Assembly: GCF_030867385.1 (NCBI RefSeq)
Contig: NZ_JAPFBJ010000004.1
Span: 186,001-250,000, forward strand
Length of the DNA stretch: 64,000 nt
Direction of reading: 5' to 3'
From: Sphingobium sp. DEHP117
GTDB taxonomy: Bacteria > Pseudomonadota > Alphaproteobacteria > Sphingomonadales > Sphingomonadaceae
Every line of letters starts with the position of its first letter. Position 1 is the first letter of the stretch. This document shows, piece by piece, positions 43,670 to 53,363 of this stretch. The translations under genes and the position numbers were made by a program. A model generated the notes under the pieces. The model had not been told where the DNA came from. It saw only the letters and a program-made list of their open reading frames with translations, and did no database searches.

Positions 43670-43795
43670 CATGCTTCTTAGGGGGTGCAAGAATGGAAGA
43701 AGCAGTTGCCGTTCACCGTGATCACGCCTGGATAAGCAGTCTGCAGTGGCTCAGACCGTCTCCCAGCTTGGTTGCGCGGCAGTGATTGAGCGCTC

Positions 43796-46700
43796 ATGGC
43801 GATCTACCATTTCTCAGCGAAGATCATCAGCCGGGGGCGGGGCCAGTCCGCGCTGTGCGCTGCCGCCTATCGCCATGGCGCGGAAATGATGTTCGAACGC
43901 GAAGGGCGGATCGTTGCCTACACTGGCAAACACGAGGTTGTTCACACGGAATTTCTCATTCCCGATACTGCGCCGCACTGGGTTTCGGAATTATCATCGC
44001 TTTCGGCGAGCCAGGCTTCTGGAAAATTCTGGAACAGGGTCGAAAGTCATGAGCGGCGCAACGACGCGCAGCTCGCGCGCGAGATCGAGCTGGCGCTGCC
44101 AAAAGAATTGTCACGCGAGCAGAATATCGCGCTCCTGAAGGAATTTCTGATCGAGCATTATGTTTCAAGGGGCATGATTGCCGACGTCGCCTATCACGAT
44201 CTTGAGCATAATCCGCACGCGCATATCATGCTGTCGCTCCGGCCGCTTCATGAGGACGGGTTTTCCTCTTCCCGTGTTCCGGTGCTGAGTGAAAATGGTC
44301 AGCCATTGCGCAGTGCTCCAAGCAAAAGCCATCCCAAGGGCCAGATCGTCTATGCCGACATTTTCGGCGGCGACTGGACGAAGAAGGACGCGCTTGCGGG
44401 TTGGCGCGAAAGCTGGGGGCAAGCCGTCAACTATGCGCTCGCCAAGGCGGGATTTGGACAGAGCATCGATCACCGCACTCTTGAGGCCCAGGGTATCGAG
44501 CTCGCCCCGTCTCGTCATCAGGGCCCCAATTGTCGCGGGATGGAAAGGCGCGGGCTGGAAGCGCCGCGCGTCGTCGTCGATCAGGAATTGCAGGTACAGA
44601 ATATCGCGCGAATAGCGGCGAGGCCCGAATGCGTGCTGGAAGTTATCACGGCGCAGGAGAGCGTGTTCGATCGGCGCGATATGGCAAGGGCGCTGCACCG
44701 TTATGTTGATGATGCAGCCGCTTTCGGATCGCTACTCGCGCGGATCGAAACCTGCGCCGAGCTGGTTCCGATTGCGGCAGCCAGCTATAATGAGGCGGGC
44801 CAGGAAATAGCCGCCGCCCGCTACACCACGCGCGCAATGCTCGACCTTGAGCGAGCAATGCTGGCGAATGCCAGGGCGCTTGCCGAGCGAGGAGGCGAGG
44901 GCATAGTCGAGCTGCTTTGCGAGCAGAGTTTTGCGCGCAGCGCTGCAAACGGACTGGTGCTGAGCGATGAGCAGAAAGCCGCTGTCCGCTACATAACAGG
45001 CGAGAGCCAGCTCGCCCTTGTTGTGGGTAGGGCAGGGGCTGGCAAATCGACCATGTTGCGCGCGGCCCATCAATCCTGGGCGGCAGCGGGCAAAAGGGTA
45101 TTTGGCGCCGCGCTCGCCGGGAAAGCGGTCCAGGGTCTACAAGAGTCGAGCGGCATCACGCAAGCACGCACCCTTGCCTCGTGGGAAGCGCGATGGGCGC
45201 GGGGGATAGACCGCCTGCAAAAAGGTGATGTGCTTGTCATCGACGAGGCCGGAATGATCGGCTCCCGCCAGCTCGCCTCGTTCCTCGGCATGGCGCGGGC
45301 GCAGGGCGTGAAGCTTGTTCTGGTCGGCGATCCCGAGCAGCTTCAACCCATCGCGGCGGGCGCTGCCTATCGCGCCGTCGCGGGCGCCGCGGGATATGTC
45401 GAGCTGACGGAAGTCCGGCGTCAGAAGAGCGCGTGGATGCGCGAGGCGACCATAGCTCTGGCGCTAGGACAGGTGGACAAAGCGTTCGAAGCCTATGGCA
45501 AGCATGGAGCAGTCCATAGCTATGCGCTCAAGGATCATGCGATCGAGGACATGGCGCGCCAATGGGTTGCGGACCATGTGATGGGGCATGAGGCTTTTAT
45601 GCTGGCCCATTCGCGCAACGAGGTCGCGGCGCTTAACGAGAGGGCGCGGGCCATGCTCGTCGAAGGAGGCCATCTGGGCGCGGCGGCTACATACAAGGTG
45701 GCGGGGAGGCAAGTCATATTTGCGGTGCGCGAGCGCGTGCTCTTCCTACAGAATGACGCCGGCCTCAATGTCAAGAACGGGCAGTTCGGCACGGTGGTCA
45801 AGGCGAGAGATGGCAGGCTCGACATCGAGATCGTCGACCCCGATGGCGCCAAGCGTGTGGTCCGTGCGAGGGAGCAGATCTACAGCGCGCTCCAGCATGG
45901 CTACGCGACGACCGTTCACAAATCCCAGGGCATGACGGCCGCGCGCATCCATATGCTCGCGAGCCGGAGCTGGAATAGCAATCTCGCTTATGTCGGGCTG
46001 ACCCGCCATAGCGAGCGCGCCGACATTTATTATGGCCGCAAAAGTTTCGCGGAAATGGGAGGGATCGCAACGGCGCTGGCGCGATCGGGGGCGAAGGGGA
46101 TCAGCACCGATCATGAGGCGAGCGACCTTTACGCGCGGGCGGTCGACTATGGCGATCGGCGCGGCCATTTCACTCCGGCGGCCTGGGCGCAGAATATTGG
46201 CAGGATCATCGCCGCACAGCGGGCGAAACTTGCCACGATGGCCGAAGCCTTGAGCGCCATTATGTCGCGGTTCGACGCCATGGGCCGCCGGTCTGCCCCA
46301 GAGGCGAGCGTTCTGGAGCTGGCGCCGCTGGTGCCGGCAGTCACGACATGGACGCAGACACCGCAGGCTGTGGGCGCCGGCGAGGCGATGAAGAGCCGGC
46401 AGGTGACCAGGAAAGTTGCCGAGATCGAAAAGGCGGCACTGCGGATCTGGGCCGAACCCAAAGCGATAGTGCAAAAATTGCTGCCGCTTGGAAGCCTCCC
46501 GGACGCGCAATTCGCCAGGGAAATGGCGGCGCTGCCCATGCGCGTATCGGAGCTGGGGGCCTTGCGACGCGCTGGTCTGCTCAGTCGACCTAAACAGCCG
46601 GAGGTCGGCGATATTCGCAACCTCCTGGGCGAGATCGGTTCCTATAGAAAAACCGTGCAGGCCATGACAGCGAAACTGGCTGCCGTTGAGCAGGAGCGGC

Positions 46701-47017
46701 GTTCGGTGCTGGCGATTGCGGTTCCCGGCCTGTCGCCGTCTGCGCGCGCGCTGGTGGAAACACTCGCCGGCGTGCGCGCCCTTCACGGTGACGATGCATT
46801 GGACAGCGCCGTGCGCGCAGCAGCGCAAGCCCAGCCCCTTGAGGTGCAAGAGATTGCGCGGGCAGGGGAGGCGATCGCGCGCAGATTGGGTGGGATGAGC
46901 GCGCTCAATGATGAAGCCGGACGCCTCGAAAAACTCTGGTCTTTGAGGGGCGGATTTGATTCATTGCCTTTGCAGATGAGCGGAGGCGGTGATGGCGGGA
47001 CAGCCGGGTTTCTTTGA
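43796..47017 (+). CDS. traA: MobA/MobL-TraA relaxase-helicase, C-terminus replaced by IS
   Basis: 1073 residues. The N-terminal MOBQ relaxase domain starts MAIYHFSAKIISRGRGQSAL and has the metal-binding histidines HNPHAHIM (138-145). The TraI-like SF1 helicase has VVGRAGAGKSTM (about 405) and LVIDEAGMIGSR. It nicks oriT and unwinds the plasmid. From about residue 1041 (46916-46919) the codons belong to an IS5-type element, so the last 32 or so residues are not native. The true tail remains at 48225-48398. Confidence 0.93.
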   Translation: MAIYHFSAKIISRGRGQSALCAAAYRHGAEMMFEREGRIVAYTGKHEVVHTEFLIPDTAPHWVSELSSLSASQASGKFWNRVESHERRNDAQLAREIELALPKELSREQNIALLKEFLIEHYVSRGMIADVAYHDLEHNPHAHIMLSLRPLHEDGFSSSRVPVLSENGQPLRSAPSKSHPKGQIVYADIFGGDWTKKDALAGWRESWGQAVNYALAKAGFGQSIDHRTLEAQGIELAPSRHQGPNCRGMERRGLEAPRVVVDQELQVQNIARIAARPECVLEVITAQESVFDRRDMARALHRYVDDAAAFGSLLARIETCAELVPIAAASYNEAGQEIAAARYTTRAMLDLERAMLANARALAERGGEGIVELLCEQSFARSAANGLVLSDEQKAAVRYITGESQLALVVGRAGAGKSTMLRAAHQSWAAAGKRVFGAALAGKAVQGLQESSGITQARTLASWEARWARGIDRLQKGDVLVIDEAGMIGSRQLASFLGMARAQGVKLVLVGDPEQLQPIAAGAAYRAVAGAAGYVELTEVRRQKSAWMREATIALALGQVDKAFEAYGKHGAVHSYALKDHAIEDMARQWVADHVMGHEAFMLAHSRNEVAALNERARAMLVEGGHLGAAATYKVAGRQVIFAVRERVLFLQNDAGLNVKNGQFGTVVKARDGRLDIEIVDPDGAKRVVRAREQIYSALQHGYATTVHKSQGMTAARIHMLASRSWNSNLAYVGLTRHSERADIYYGRKSFAEMGGIATALARSGAKGISTDHEASDLYARAVDYGDRRGHFTPAAWAQNIGRIIAAQRAKLATMAEALSAIMSRFDAMGRRSAPEASVLELAPLVPAVTTWTQTPQAVGAGEAMKSRQVTRKVAEIEKAALRIWAEPKAIVQKLLPLGSLPDAQFAREMAALPMRVSELGALRRAGLLSRPKQPEVGDIRNLLGEIGSYRKTVQAMTAKLAAVEQERRSVLAIAVPGLSPSARALVETLAGVRALHGDDALDSAVRAAAQAQPLEVQEIARAGEAIARRLGGMSALNDEAGRLEKLWSLRGGFDSLPLQMSGGGDGGTAGFL

Positions 47018-48224
47018 TCTTTCGGACCGATACGAGGCGCTGAGCGCAGCGGGTGATCCGCTGGAGCGTTTGGCGTCGGTGGTGGATTTTGAGGTTTTCC
47101 GCGGGCCATTGATCGCGGCGCTTCGGCGCGGTCGGCGGACCAAGGGCGGACGGCCGCCGTTTGATCCGGTGCTCATGTTCAAAATTCTGGTGTTGCAGGC
47201 GCTCTATTCACTGTCGGACGAAGCGACCGAGTTTCAGATCAAGGATCGACTCTCGTTCCAGCGGTTCCTGGGCCTCGGGCTTGACGGCACGGTGCCGGAT
47301 GCCACGACGATCTGGTTGTTCCGGGAACGCCTGGTGAAAGCCAAGGCAATCGATCGGCTGTTTGCCCGCTTCGATGCTGCGCTGACCGACCGGGGCTATC
47401 TAGCGATGGGTGGCCAGATCATCGACGCGACAGTCGTGCCCGCACCCAAGCAACGTAACACCGAGGCGGAGAAGACGGCGATCAAGGAAGGTCGTGTGCC
47501 CGAGGACTGGAAGCCGGCCAAGGCCCGACAGAAAGATCGTGATGCGCGCTGGTCGATCAAATACAGCAAGGCCAAGGTCAAGGAGGGCGCCGATCCCGGA
47601 GCGGCCCAAAAGTCCAGGGGGCCTGTCGATCTCGCCATTCCCATGTTCGGCTACAAGAACCATATCGGCATCGACAAGGCACACGGCCTGATCCGCACCT
47701 GGGATGCGAGCGCCGCCAATGCCCATGACGGGGCGCGGCTGCCGGTTCTGGTAAGCAAGCAGAACACCGCCTCCGGCGTCTGGGCGGACACCGCCTACAG
47801 GTCCAAGAAGAACGAGACCTTCCTGGAAAAGGGTATGTTCAAGAGCCATATCCACCAGAAGCGGTTGCCGAGACGGCCGTTGCCCGAACACATAGCCAGA
47901 GCCAATGCCAGGCGCTCCAAGGTTCGCGCCCACGTCGAGCATGTGTTCGCCGGACAGAAGCATCGCATGGGTCTGGTCGTACGCACCATCGGCATCGCCC
48001 GCGCCCGCATCAAGATCGGCATGGCCAACCTCGCCTATAACTTCCAGCGTCTGATCTGGCTCGAAGGGAGAACTGCGCCCGCTTGATGCAAGAACGGCCC
48101 CAAAAGGGCCGGAAAGACACCAAAATCAGCAGAAAACCGACCAGGCAGGCCGCGCCGTCACGCCGCTGCCAACAGTCGCACAACAATCACACCAAAATCA
48201 GCCGGTTTTTCGAGGTGTCCAGCC
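46916..48224 (+). mobile_element. IS5-family insertion sequence in traA
   Basis: About 1.3 kb. Ends GGACGCCTCGAAAAAC (46919-46934) and GTTTTTCGAGGTGTCC (48205-48220) are inverted with one mismatch; weaker symmetry extends outward a few bases. One transposase gene in the same direction as traA. No clear target duplication. The relaxase frame resumes right after it. Confidence 0.85.
46992..48086 (+). CDS. IS5-family DDE transposase
   Basis: 364 residues from ATG 46992 (GTG at 46989 is an alternative; GGAGGCGGTG is upstream). Starts MAGQPGFFDLSDRYEALSAA and contains KGGRPPFDPVLMFKILVLQA and LSDEATEFQIKDRLSFQRFL, the IS5 N-terminal signature. DDE residues are in MGGQIIDATVV (D), GVWADTAYRSKKNE (D) and RSKVRAHVEHVFAGQKHRMG (E). 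Full length and probably active. It overlaps the false end of traA by 26 bp. Confidence 0.93.
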   Translation: MAGQPGFFDLSDRYEALSAAGDPLERLASVVDFEVFRGPLIAALRRGRRTKGGRPPFDPVLMFKILVLQALYSLSDEATEFQIKDRLSFQRFLGLGLDGTVPDATTIWLFRERLVKAKAIDRLFARFDAALTDRGYLAMGGQIIDATVVPAPKQRNTEAEKTAIKEGRVPEDWKPAKARQKDRDARWSIKYSKAKVKEGADPGAAQKSRGPVDLAIPMFGYKNHIGIDKAHGLIRTWDASAANAHDGARLPVLVSKQNTASGVWADTAYRSKKNETFLEKGMFKSHIHQKRLPRRPLPEHIARANARRSKVRAHVEHVFAGQKHRMGLVVRTIGIARARIKIGMANLAYNFQRLIWLEGRTAPA

Positions 48225-48398
48225 TTCGCGCAAAAGGTACGATCAGTCGCAAGTGATGAAAAGCACCATAAGTCCCTACACGCGATGTTGCGGGAAATAT
48301 CCGCGATATACCGCACTCAAAAGAGCATCAAAAGGCGTGAATCCGAAGATATTTCGATCACGCGGCAAGAGTATTTGAGCAAAAGGCCAAGGTTATAA
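48225..48398 (+). pseudogene. Detached C-terminal tail of TraA relaxase
   Basis: Immediately after the IS right end the frame reads FAQKVRSVASDEKHHKSLHA, MLREISAIYRTQKSIKRRES and EDISITRQEYLSKRPRL, then TAA. It has no start codon with a ribosome site. Joined to residue 1040 of TraA it gives about 1097 residues. The basic, arginine-rich end is what is expected of a type IV secretion signal. Confidence 0.75.
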
Positions 48399-48451
48399 GA
48401 AAAGGGTCATGAAATGGCGAATAGGTAATCATTGCGTATAAAGGTCAATGT

Positions 48452-50140
48452 ATGAGCAATTCTGTCAGTCTTTCTCCCATAACGATACGGGAATTTTCTG
48501 AGCCTGATCGAGCGGCGGTGCAGGAGGCCGTTGTGCGCGCCGTGGAAGACGATCCGGAGCGCTTTTTGAAGCGCTATGTCGAGCATCCGGAATCGCATGA
48601 AGGCCGCTATATATCGGCCGATCTTTTCAAGGAAATGTTCGACGCGTTTGCCCAGAGCAAGGAAGCGCGCGGCCGCTATAACACGCCGGTTCATAATGCG
48701 GCGGCTGTGCTCTCGGCGGAGCAATTTCGCAAGGTAGTGCATGCGCCGCACTCTCCTGGTGAGCATGTTCTCTTTCTGACCGGCATACCTGGCGCGGGGA
48801 AAACCTCGACCATTGTGCGCAGCGGCGCGCTTCCCAGTGATGTTCGCCTGGTCTTCGAAGGCCAGATGAGCAACCCCAGAACCGGCCTCGAAAAGATCGG
48901 CATGGTGATCGATGCGGGCTTGAAGCCGCTCATCCTCGTCGTCCATCCAACGCCCGAAAATGCCCTCGACAACACGCTGCAGCGCTTCGTCGAATATGGC
49001 CGTGGTGCAGGATTGGGGATCATGGCGGCGATCCAGGGAAATCTGCCGGCCAGCCTCGAAGCAATTCACGCCCGATATGGCGACAGGATAGCGTTGGAGA
49101 TCAAAGATGTTCGTGACAGAAATGCCGTCATTTCCTATAGTGGATGGGAGCATTTGCCCATTCTCCGATCGGAGGGAAGCCGTGACCAAATCTACGAACG
49201 TCTCGTCGCCGCCCTCAACGCGCAGCGCGAAGCCGGAGCCATCAGCCAGGCAGCCTATGACCAGGCCTTCGGACGCGTCCAGCCCGAGCCTGCGCTCCTG
49301 GCTGGACAGCATGGACAAGGGCATCGAGGAGATGCACCGGGACGAGAACATCCGCAAATCAGTGGCGAAGCGTCTCTCCTAACGCCTATTAAGCCGTTCA
49401 TCCCTGGAGATGGGGAAGCCGTTAAACCGCTCATAGTGCCGGACCGCACACAGGCAGAGCGGATGGCCGGCGTCGTCGACAATGAAAATGTCGTTCGAAG
49501 CGCGATCGACATGAACGCGAAGCTTTGCGCGACATTCAAGCATCCTGACGTCGCGCTCGCTCTTGTGGAAAACGCGATCCGTACTGCGCCTCCCGGCTCG
49601 GAGCGGGCGCATGTAGAAGCGACGGCACTCAAACAGGTCCGATCACTTGAACTGCGGGGATCGGACCGTCTCCTCGATTTCCAGGGTCGTGCCGCGAGGA
49701 GCGCCGCCAGGCAGGAATTGCCGGGAGCAATCGACAGCATCAAACACCATACCCTGAGCGTTGAGCACCATGCGAAGCATGGCGATCGCGAGCATTTAAG
49801 CCTGCAAAAGCAATGTGCCGTTGCAATTCCCGACGCCTCCCCGGAGCTTCGCGCGCTGCTTGCAGCGCCTGACGCGCAGAGTTTTGCAGCAACCCTGCGC
49901 GCCGGCGACAAAGAGGAGATCCTTGGCAATGCCGAGTCACTCCTTGCCAGCATCGAAGCGCGCATAGGCAATGCGCGAAGCTCCGAGGATGGCGCCAGGA
50001 TCGGCGTCAGCGAAGGCCAGTTGGCACATTTGCGCTCTTTGAAAAGCGCTCTGCATCGTGTCGAGCAGCGCGCCCAGACGATCGAGGAAAGCCCCTCGAT
50101 CAACAAATCCGAGAAGGAGGGTCCGCGCCTTGTCCGGTAA
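48452..50140 (+). CDS. Zeta-toxin-like kinase with long C-terminal domain
   Basis: 562 residues. The P-loop LTGIPGAGKTSTIVRSGALP (110-129) and the preceding YISADLFKEMFDAF fit zeta toxins and related polynucleotide/sugar kinases. Residues about 340-440 (KHPDVALALVENAIRT, then LELRGSDRLLDFQGRAARSA) look BID-like to me, a weak resemblance. A helical region follows to the end. It lies between traA and traF, and no epsilon-type antitoxin is visible. Could be a conjugation accessory protein or a translocated effector. Confidence 0.75.
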   Translation: MSNSVSLSPITIREFSEPDRAAVQEAVVRAVEDDPERFLKRYVEHPESHEGRYISADLFKEMFDAFAQSKEARGRYNTPVHNAAAVLSAEQFRKVVHAPHSPGEHVLFLTGIPGAGKTSTIVRSGALPSDVRLVFEGQMSNPRTGLEKIGMVIDAGLKPLILVVHPTPENALDNTLQRFVEYGRGAGLGIMAAIQGNLPASLEAIHARYGDRIALEIKDVRDRNAVISYSGWEHLPILRSEGSRDQIYERLVAALNAQREAGAISQAAYDQAFGRVQPEPALLAGQHGQGHRGDAPGREHPQISGEASLLTPIKPFIPGDGEAVKPLIVPDRTQAERMAGVVDNENVVRSAIDMNAKLCATFKHPDVALALVENAIRTAPPGSERAHVEATALKQVRSLELRGSDRLLDFQGRAARSAARQELPGAIDSIKHHTLSVEHHAKHGDREHLSLQKQCAVAIPDASPELRALLAAPDAQSFAATLRAGDKEEILGNAESLLASIEARIGNARSSEDGARIGVSEGQLAHLRSLKSALHRVEQRAQTIEESPSINKSEKEGPRLVR

Positions 50141-50144
50141 CGCA

Positions 50145-50690
50145 ATGCCCTCTGACATGCCCCAGCGCAGGAAATATGTCATGGTCGCCGGCGTAGCCCT
50201 TTTTGCCGTCCTGGCGACCACCGCAATGGCCTGGTCGCAAGGCATCATGATCAATGAAACACCGAGCTTTCCGCAAGGTATCTATCAGAAATATCCACGG
50301 GAGGCCAGGGTGAGGCGAGGCCAGATGGTTGTCGCCTGCCCACCGGACGAACCGATATATCGTCTCGCATTACAACGCCATTATCTGAGGCCCGGATTGT
50401 GCCCCAGCGGCACGGAGCCGCTTATCAAGAAGGTGGTGGGGCTGCCGGGTGACAGCGTGACCGTTGGCAGCAAGGTCAGTGTGAACGGCGCCGTTATAGC
50501 CAACAGCAATGTTTATCCAACCGATGGCGACAATCGGCCGATGAAGGCGTGGAGCAGCGGAGAAGTGCCAGCGGGGCAGCTATTCCTTATGTCGGATTAC
50601 AGGGAGGACAGTTTTGACAGCCGATATACAGGACCGCTCCCGGATCACGCCGTCGTTGCGTACATTAGGCCGCTATGGACGTACGATTGA
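50145..50690 (+). CDS. traF: Conjugal transfer signal peptidase TraF (S26)
   Basis: 181 residues from ATG 50145. One N-terminal membrane segment (YVMVAGVALFAVLATTAMAW). The S26 active site is visible as Ser in TPSFPQGIY and Lys in PLIKKVVGLPGD. TraF matures the pilin TrbC by cyclisation in IncP/Ti systems. The stop overlaps traB, which starts inside its end. Confidence 0.9.
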   Translation: MPSDMPQRRKYVMVAGVALFAVLATTAMAWSQGIMINETPSFPQGIYQKYPREARVRRGQMVVACPPDEPIYRLALQRHYLRPGLCPSGTEPLIKKVVGLPGDSVTVGSKVSVNGAVIANSNVYPTDGDNRPMKAWSSGEVPAGQLFLMSDYREDSFDSRYTGPLPDHAVVAYIRPLWTYD

Positions 50691-51840
50691 GCTCAAATTA
50701 TCGGCACTTTGCAGCAAATCCTGGTTCGCGCTGGGGCTTTTGCTGGCGGCTGTGTCCTGGTCGGGCGATATCCGGTTGATGCCTGTGGCGAGCTTGATGC
50801 CGCTCTTATGGTCGATCGCGCCCACACGTCCAAAAGCGACCCTCTTCGCGCTTGGCTATCACGCCGGCGCGAGCTGGTCGCTTATCGCCGGGATAGTGCG
50901 TGTTCTCGATACCGGCGCATTGAGCGCGATCGCCCTATGGCTCTTGGGCAGTGCCATGCCCGCCTCGGTCTATGGACTGCTGCACTCTCATGACAAAAAA
51001 TCGCAGCCAGTTCGCTTTGCGCTGGCTATGATATTCTGTGCCTTCCCCCCGATCCTTACAGGCTGGGCCAATCCGATCACTATCGCAGGTCTGTGGTTCC
51101 CAGGTTTCGCATGGGCGGGCCTGTTGGCGACACTGATCATATTGGCTGCGCTCGCCAGCAAGATCGATCTGCCATTCAAGATTCTGGCGATCATCATGCT
51201 CACGATTTTTGGCGCACTCTCCTATCGTTCACCCGCTGCAATCAAACTCACCGGGCATATGACCCATGAAGATTACTCTTCAGGCGGGCTCGATGGCCAC
51301 GAATATGAGCGGCTGCAAAGTGCAGCAAACCTGGTTGCCGCCGATCGAGCAGTCATACATGTCTTTCCCGAAGGCTATGCCGGTTTATGGGGGCGCGGCT
51401 CAGAGATATTCTGGCTTGATATGATGGACCAGGCCGATCCTCATGCGCTCGTCGTTATGGGCGCGTTCAGCCCTCTCCCTCATGGCGGCTATGAGAATAT
51501 TGCCGTTGTTCTCGATCGCGGCCGTGCTCAGCTTATCAAGCAGCGTATGCCCGTTCCCTTGGGCATGTGGAAGCCTTGGAGCGCAGCAAGCGTGCCGGCC
51601 ACATTTTTTCGCGGTTCAACTGTTGACACCAGCAAGGGCCGAATTGCTGTGCTGAATTGCTATGAGATTGTCGTTGTCTGGACGGTCCTCGATACGATGA
51701 TCGACCACCCCAGCGTGCTGCTGGGCATCGGCAATGTCTGGTGGGGCAGAGGCACAAACATCGGACTTATCCAGTCCGAAATCCTGACCGCATGGGGGAG
51801 GTTATACAATGTACCGACCGCGCTCAGCCTCAATGAATAA
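50614..51840 (+). CDS. traB: Conjugal transfer protein TraB (nitrilase-like)
   Basis: 408 residues from TTG 50614, overlapping traF by 77 bp. About six N-terminal membrane segments (residues 38-205) are followed by a nitrilase-type domain with the triad Glu in VFPEGYAGLWG, Lys in LIKQRMPVP and Cys in VLNCYEIVV. The layout recalls apolipoprotein N-acyltransferase. Ti TraB boosts transfer by an unknown mechanism. Confidence 0.87.
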   Translation: MTADIQDRSRITPSLRTLGRYGRTIELKLSALCSKSWFALGLLLAAVSWSGDIRLMPVASLMPLLWSIAPTRPKATLFALGYHAGASWSLIAGIVRVLDTGALSAIALWLLGSAMPASVYGLLHSHDKKSQPVRFALAMIFCAFPPILTGWANPITIAGLWFPGFAWAGLLATLIILAALASKIDLPFKILAIIMLTIFGALSYRSPAAIKLTGHMTHEDYSSGGLDGHEYERLQSAANLVAADRAVIHVFPEGYAGLWGRGSEIFWLDMMDQADPHALVVMGAFSPLPHGGYENIAVVLDRGRAQLIKQRMPVPLGMWKPWSAASVPATFFRGSTVDTSKGRIAVLNCYEIVVVWTVLDTMIDHPSVLLGIGNVWWGRGTNIGLIQSEILTAWGRLYNVPTALSLNE

Positions 51841-52031
51841 ACTGGGCTTAGCGGGTCCACTGCTTCTGATCTTATGGTTTAGGCCATTCTTGCGTCAACA
51901 CGCCGTATTCCTCTGGATCGGTGGCGGCGGTGTTCGACAGCGACAGCGTGGAAGCACTGAGCGCAGGCCCAGATCGCCAACATTGCTGCAATCCGCTGGC
52001 TTGAACTTGATCGTCAAAACCGATCGTTCGT
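51841..52031. other. Convergent gap between traB and E1-like gene
   Basis: 191 bp. A minus-strand frame ending at 51872 (ALSASTLSLSNTAATDPEEY near its end) looks partly protein-like, and could be a broken extension of the E1-like gene, but there is no proof. No strong terminator. Confidence 0.3.
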
Positions 52032-53363
52032 TCAGCCGAGTATAAACGTTTCGCCGCCAAGAAACGCGGCGGGTGCGGCAGCTGCTTCACCACCGATAAC
52101 CATAGCCGGTGAGCCCAGCTCAAGCTGCAGCAATGCCTGGGCGTGGGACATCGCCCCAAGTCGGGCGAGTTGAGCGAGCATGAGCGCGGCGGTGGCCGCA
52201 CCAACGAACGGTACGGAAACACTTGCGTCCGCAAGCGGAATAACACCACATTGACCGATTTCTCTTTCCAAGTCCGCATAGGCACCCTGGGACATCAGGC
52301 GCTCACGCTGCGACTGTTGCGGCTGGTCAAGCCATAGGTCCTCGATCGACGCGCCCGCCGGAATGGTTCGAATCTGCAGCGACTCAAAATCGCGGGTGCC
52401 GCGTCCTATTCCGGCATCGATCATATAATCGAAGCCGTGGGCGGCAAGAATGCGCCGGGGATGCACATCATCAAGACCGGCAAGCAGAATTGCCGGGTCA
52501 TGATCGGTTCGGCGAATATCGCCCAAGTGCCGTCGCTCGATGAGCTCGGTTGTCCAGCCAGCATGGTCCAGCCAGGAGGCCGCGACGCGTACCTTGCGGC
52601 GACCGATATCGTTCGTATTCACGAGCAAGCTTGTCGGCTCGTTTTCGACACTGATCCATTGATCGTCTTGCAAGACGATATAGCGTTCACCCTGGAACGG
52701 CAGGGTAAGCAGTCCCCAGACAATAGCCTGCCCGAGATGGCCAAGCCCGACCAGCCAGAGCCGATTGGGAATGGTACATCGAGCCGGACCGACGCGGTCA
52801 GGCCTGACGATCTGGTCGGGTTCCCACAAGGAAACAATTTCATCGCGCGGCGGTGTGCCGTTCCGAACTTGGGCAAATATCTGCCGGATGGCGAGCCCGC
52901 CCGCGAACATGCCAGCGAGCGCAAGCGAGGCGCCGCCTGTCGGCTGGTGGAATGGGCGTGTGCCAGCAAGCCACCTATTCCACCAAGTGAAGACCTGCCA
53001 ACCATGCCAGGGCACCGCATTGTCGATGCGAACGAGATGGGTCGTGCCGGGATCGATCGTCGCGACGACACTAGCGCCGAGCGCATTTGCGGCGGTGCCA
53101 AGTGTCGCTCCGACCAGCAACGGCTGGAGCAAGGGCGTGTGGAGACCATCGCCGGCGAGCTGGACACGGCCGAAGCATTTTCTGGCGGTCACCACCGAGG
53201 TTAGCGCAGCGCTTTGCCCGGCAGCAGTTCGCGCCGCCTCTGCGCCAATCACGACGCAAGGACGGACGGCGTCGAGCCGGGCCTCTGCCGCCGCGAAGGA
53301 AGCGGCGAGATTGGCATCGGTCAGCGCCTTGGTGACGCGTGAGCGGGCAAGATGGGGCGTCAT
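52032..53363 (-). CDS. E1-like (ThiF/MoeB-type) activating enzyme
   Basis: 443 residues from ATG 53363, overlapping the JAMM gene stop (TAATG). The Rossmann nucleotide site is LWLVGLGHLGQAIVWGL (about 240), followed by LQDDQWISVENEPTSLL and GRRKV, the D/N/R/K pattern of E1/ThiF adenylation. IGQCGVIPLADASVSVPFVG may hold the catalytic Cys. The N-terminal 200 residues are a separate domain of unknown type. It would adenylate the ubiquitin-like protein from the same operon. Confidence 0.85.
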   Translation of the reverse strand: MTPHLARSRVTKALTDANLAASFAAAEARLDAVRPCVVIGAEAARTAAGQSAALTSVVTARKCFGRVQLAGDGLHTPLLQPLLVGATLGTAANALGASVVATIDPGTTHLVRIDNAVPWHGWQVFTWWNRWLAGTRPFHQPTGGASLALAGMFAGGLAIRQIFAQVRNGTPPRDEIVSLWEPDQIVRPDRVGPARCTIPNRLWLVGLGHLGQAIVWGLLTLPFQGERYIVLQDDQWISVENEPTSLLVNTNDIGRRKVRVAASWLDHAGWTTELIERRHLGDIRRTDHDPAILLAGLDDVHPRRILAAHGFDYMIDAGIGRGTRDFESLQIRTIPAGASIEDLWLDQPQQSQRERLMSQGAYADLEREIGQCGVIPLADASVSVPFVGAATAALMLAQLARLGAMSHAQALLQLELGSPAMVIGGEAAAAPAAFLGGETFILG

